DNA from: Yoonia sp. R2331
GTDB lineage: Bacteria > Pseudomonadota > Alphaproteobacteria > Rhodobacterales > Rhodobacteraceae
DNA: 64,000 nucleotides
Assembly (NCBI RefSeq): GCF_041103235.1
Contig: NZ_JBGCUN010000001.1
Location: 2,418,001-2,482,000, forward strand
Reading direction: 5' to 3'
The number at the start of each line of letters is the position of its first letter. Positions within the stretch are counted from its first letter, which is position 1. A program made the position numbers and the translations under genes. Below, piece after piece: positions 63,340-64,000 of this stretch. The notes below the pieces were generated by a model. That model made no database searches. It had not been told where the DNA came from and was given only the letters and a program-made list of their open reading frames with translations.

Positions 63340-63972
63340 TTATTTGGTGCCAAACATGCGGTCACCCGCATCCCCTAGCCCCGGAACAATATATCCATTG
63401 TCATTCAAGTGACTATCCACTGCGGCCGTCACAATCGGCACGTCAGGATGGGCCTCTTTCATCCGTGCGATGCCTTCGGGTGCGGCCAGCAAACACAGGA
63501 ATCGGATGTTCGTAGCGCCCGCCTTCTTCAGCAGATCAATCGCCGCAACAGAGCTGTTGCCGGTGGCAAGCATCGGGTCAACAGCGATCACCAGCCGGTC
63601 TTCCAACTCCGTCGGCACCTTGAAGTAATATTGCACCGGCTTGAGCGTTTCTTCATCCCGGTAAAGCCCGACAAACCCGACCCGTGCCGACGGGATCAGT
63701 TCTAGAATACCGTCCAGCAGCCCGTTACCTGCGCGCAAAATCGACACCAGCGCCAACTTTTTGCCGTCCAGCACGGGGGCATCCATCGGTTCCAGCGGGG
63801 TATCTATGGTCCGCGTGGTCATCGGCAATTCGCGCGTAACCTCGTAGGCCAAAAGCTGGCTGATCTCGCGCAGAAGCTGCCGGAAAACAGCCGTTGAGGT
63901 ATCCGTCTTGCGCATCAGCGTCAGCTTGTGCTGCACCAGCGGGTGGGTCACATGGGTCAGATGTTCGGTCAT
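63340..63972 (-). CDS. upp: uracil phosphoribosyltransferase
   Basis: A 210-aa type I phosphoribosyltransferase. The PRPP-binding loop is [18 protein letters not shown], and the uracil site is near the C-terminus ([14 protein letters not shown]). It salvages uracil to UMP. Its ATG overlaps the stop of an upstream gene cut by the window edge (ATGA). Confidence 0.95.
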   Translation of the reverse strand: MTEHLTHVTHPLVQHKLTLMRKTDTSTAVFRQLLREISQLLAYEVTRELPMTTRTIDTPLEPMDAPVLDGKKLALVSILRAGNGLLDGILELIPSARVGFVGLYRDEETLKPVQYYFKVPTELEDRLVIAVDPMLATGNSSVAAIDLLKKAGATNIRFLCLLAAPEGIARMKEAHPDVPIVTAAVDSHLNDNGYIVPGLGDAGDRMFGTK

Positions 63973-64000
63973 GCGTCGTCCAATCGTTTCAAAATGCGGT
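63969..64000 (-). CDS. last codons of an upstream gene coupled to upp
   Basis: A minus-strand frame enters from the right edge and ends RILKRLDDA at a TGA (63971-63969) that overlaps the upp ATG. Adenosine deaminase genes often stand beside upp in this bacterial group, so that is the first guess, but nine residues cannot confirm it. Confidence 0.5.
   Translation of the reverse strand, partial: RILKRLDDA

Noticed and set aside
1-64000. Integrated phage, transposon or defence island
   Set aside because: No integrase, transposase, capsid, restriction, toxin-antitoxin or CRISPR features were seen; gene content and codon use look chromosomal throughout.

Overview
The window looks like a chromosomal segment of a marine Roseobacter-group alphaproteobacterium (Rhodobacteraceae). 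The evidence is family-level: moderately GC-rich coding sequence, an Aap/Bzt-type amino-acid importer, CobQ next to a YdjM-like membrane protein, a PopZ-like polar protein, an alphaproteobacterial small protein (DUF6280-like), a DmdC-type acyl-CoA dehydrogenase cluster, and several importers each controlled by its own FCD-type GntR regulator. No phage, transposase, CRISPR array or rRNA was seen. One tRNA (tRNA-Cys) is present.

Layout. 1-13.1 kb is mostly housekeeping: two PLP aminotransferases; a phosphatase / MsbA-like exporter / YgfZ unit with overlapping genes; EF-P; cobyric acid synthase; a PopZ-like protein; a TolC-type outer-membrane protein with a PCMT-like methyltransferase; and tRNA-Cys. 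13.5-36.9 kb is a catabolic block of three different ABC importers, each with enzymes and a GntR regulator: (i) an Aap-type amino-acid importer with a class IV aminotransferase; (ii) a CUT2/Frc-type importer whose binding protein strongly resembles LuxP, in one operon with a cupin, an Ldh-family dehydrogenase, an HpaI-type aldolase and an alpha/beta hydrolase; (iii) an eight-gene operon of an FAH-family enzyme, a TfdB-like phenol hydroxylase, a complete Liv-type importer and a type I extradiol dioxygenase, read away from a divergent GntR gene. A TTGTYRACAA-like palindrome recurs in four intergenic gaps of blocks (i) and (ii).

37-46.7 kb holds a fused HyuA-HyuB hydantoinase/5-oxoprolinase, a periplasmic 5'-nucleotidase, a DUF952 protein with PyrD, a MATE exporter and two PaaI-type thioesterases. 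46.9-61 kb is dominated by fatty-acid oxidation: two paralogous MerR regulators, a DmdC-like acyl-CoA dehydrogenase, a GST, a thiolase, a duplicated NTF2-like protein, a FadB-type multifunctional enzyme and an acyl-CoA ligase. A sulfotransferase and an EamA transporter are interspersed. The end carries a SPOR-domain protein with repeated cysteine pairs, uracil phosphoribosyltransferase, and the last codons of a gene that overlaps upp.

The best candidate for something undescribed is block (ii): a LuxP-type receptor built into an ABC importer operon with an aldolase and a dehydrogenase. The LuxP relationship is judged by eye against remembered family sequence. The ligand and the pathway are inference.
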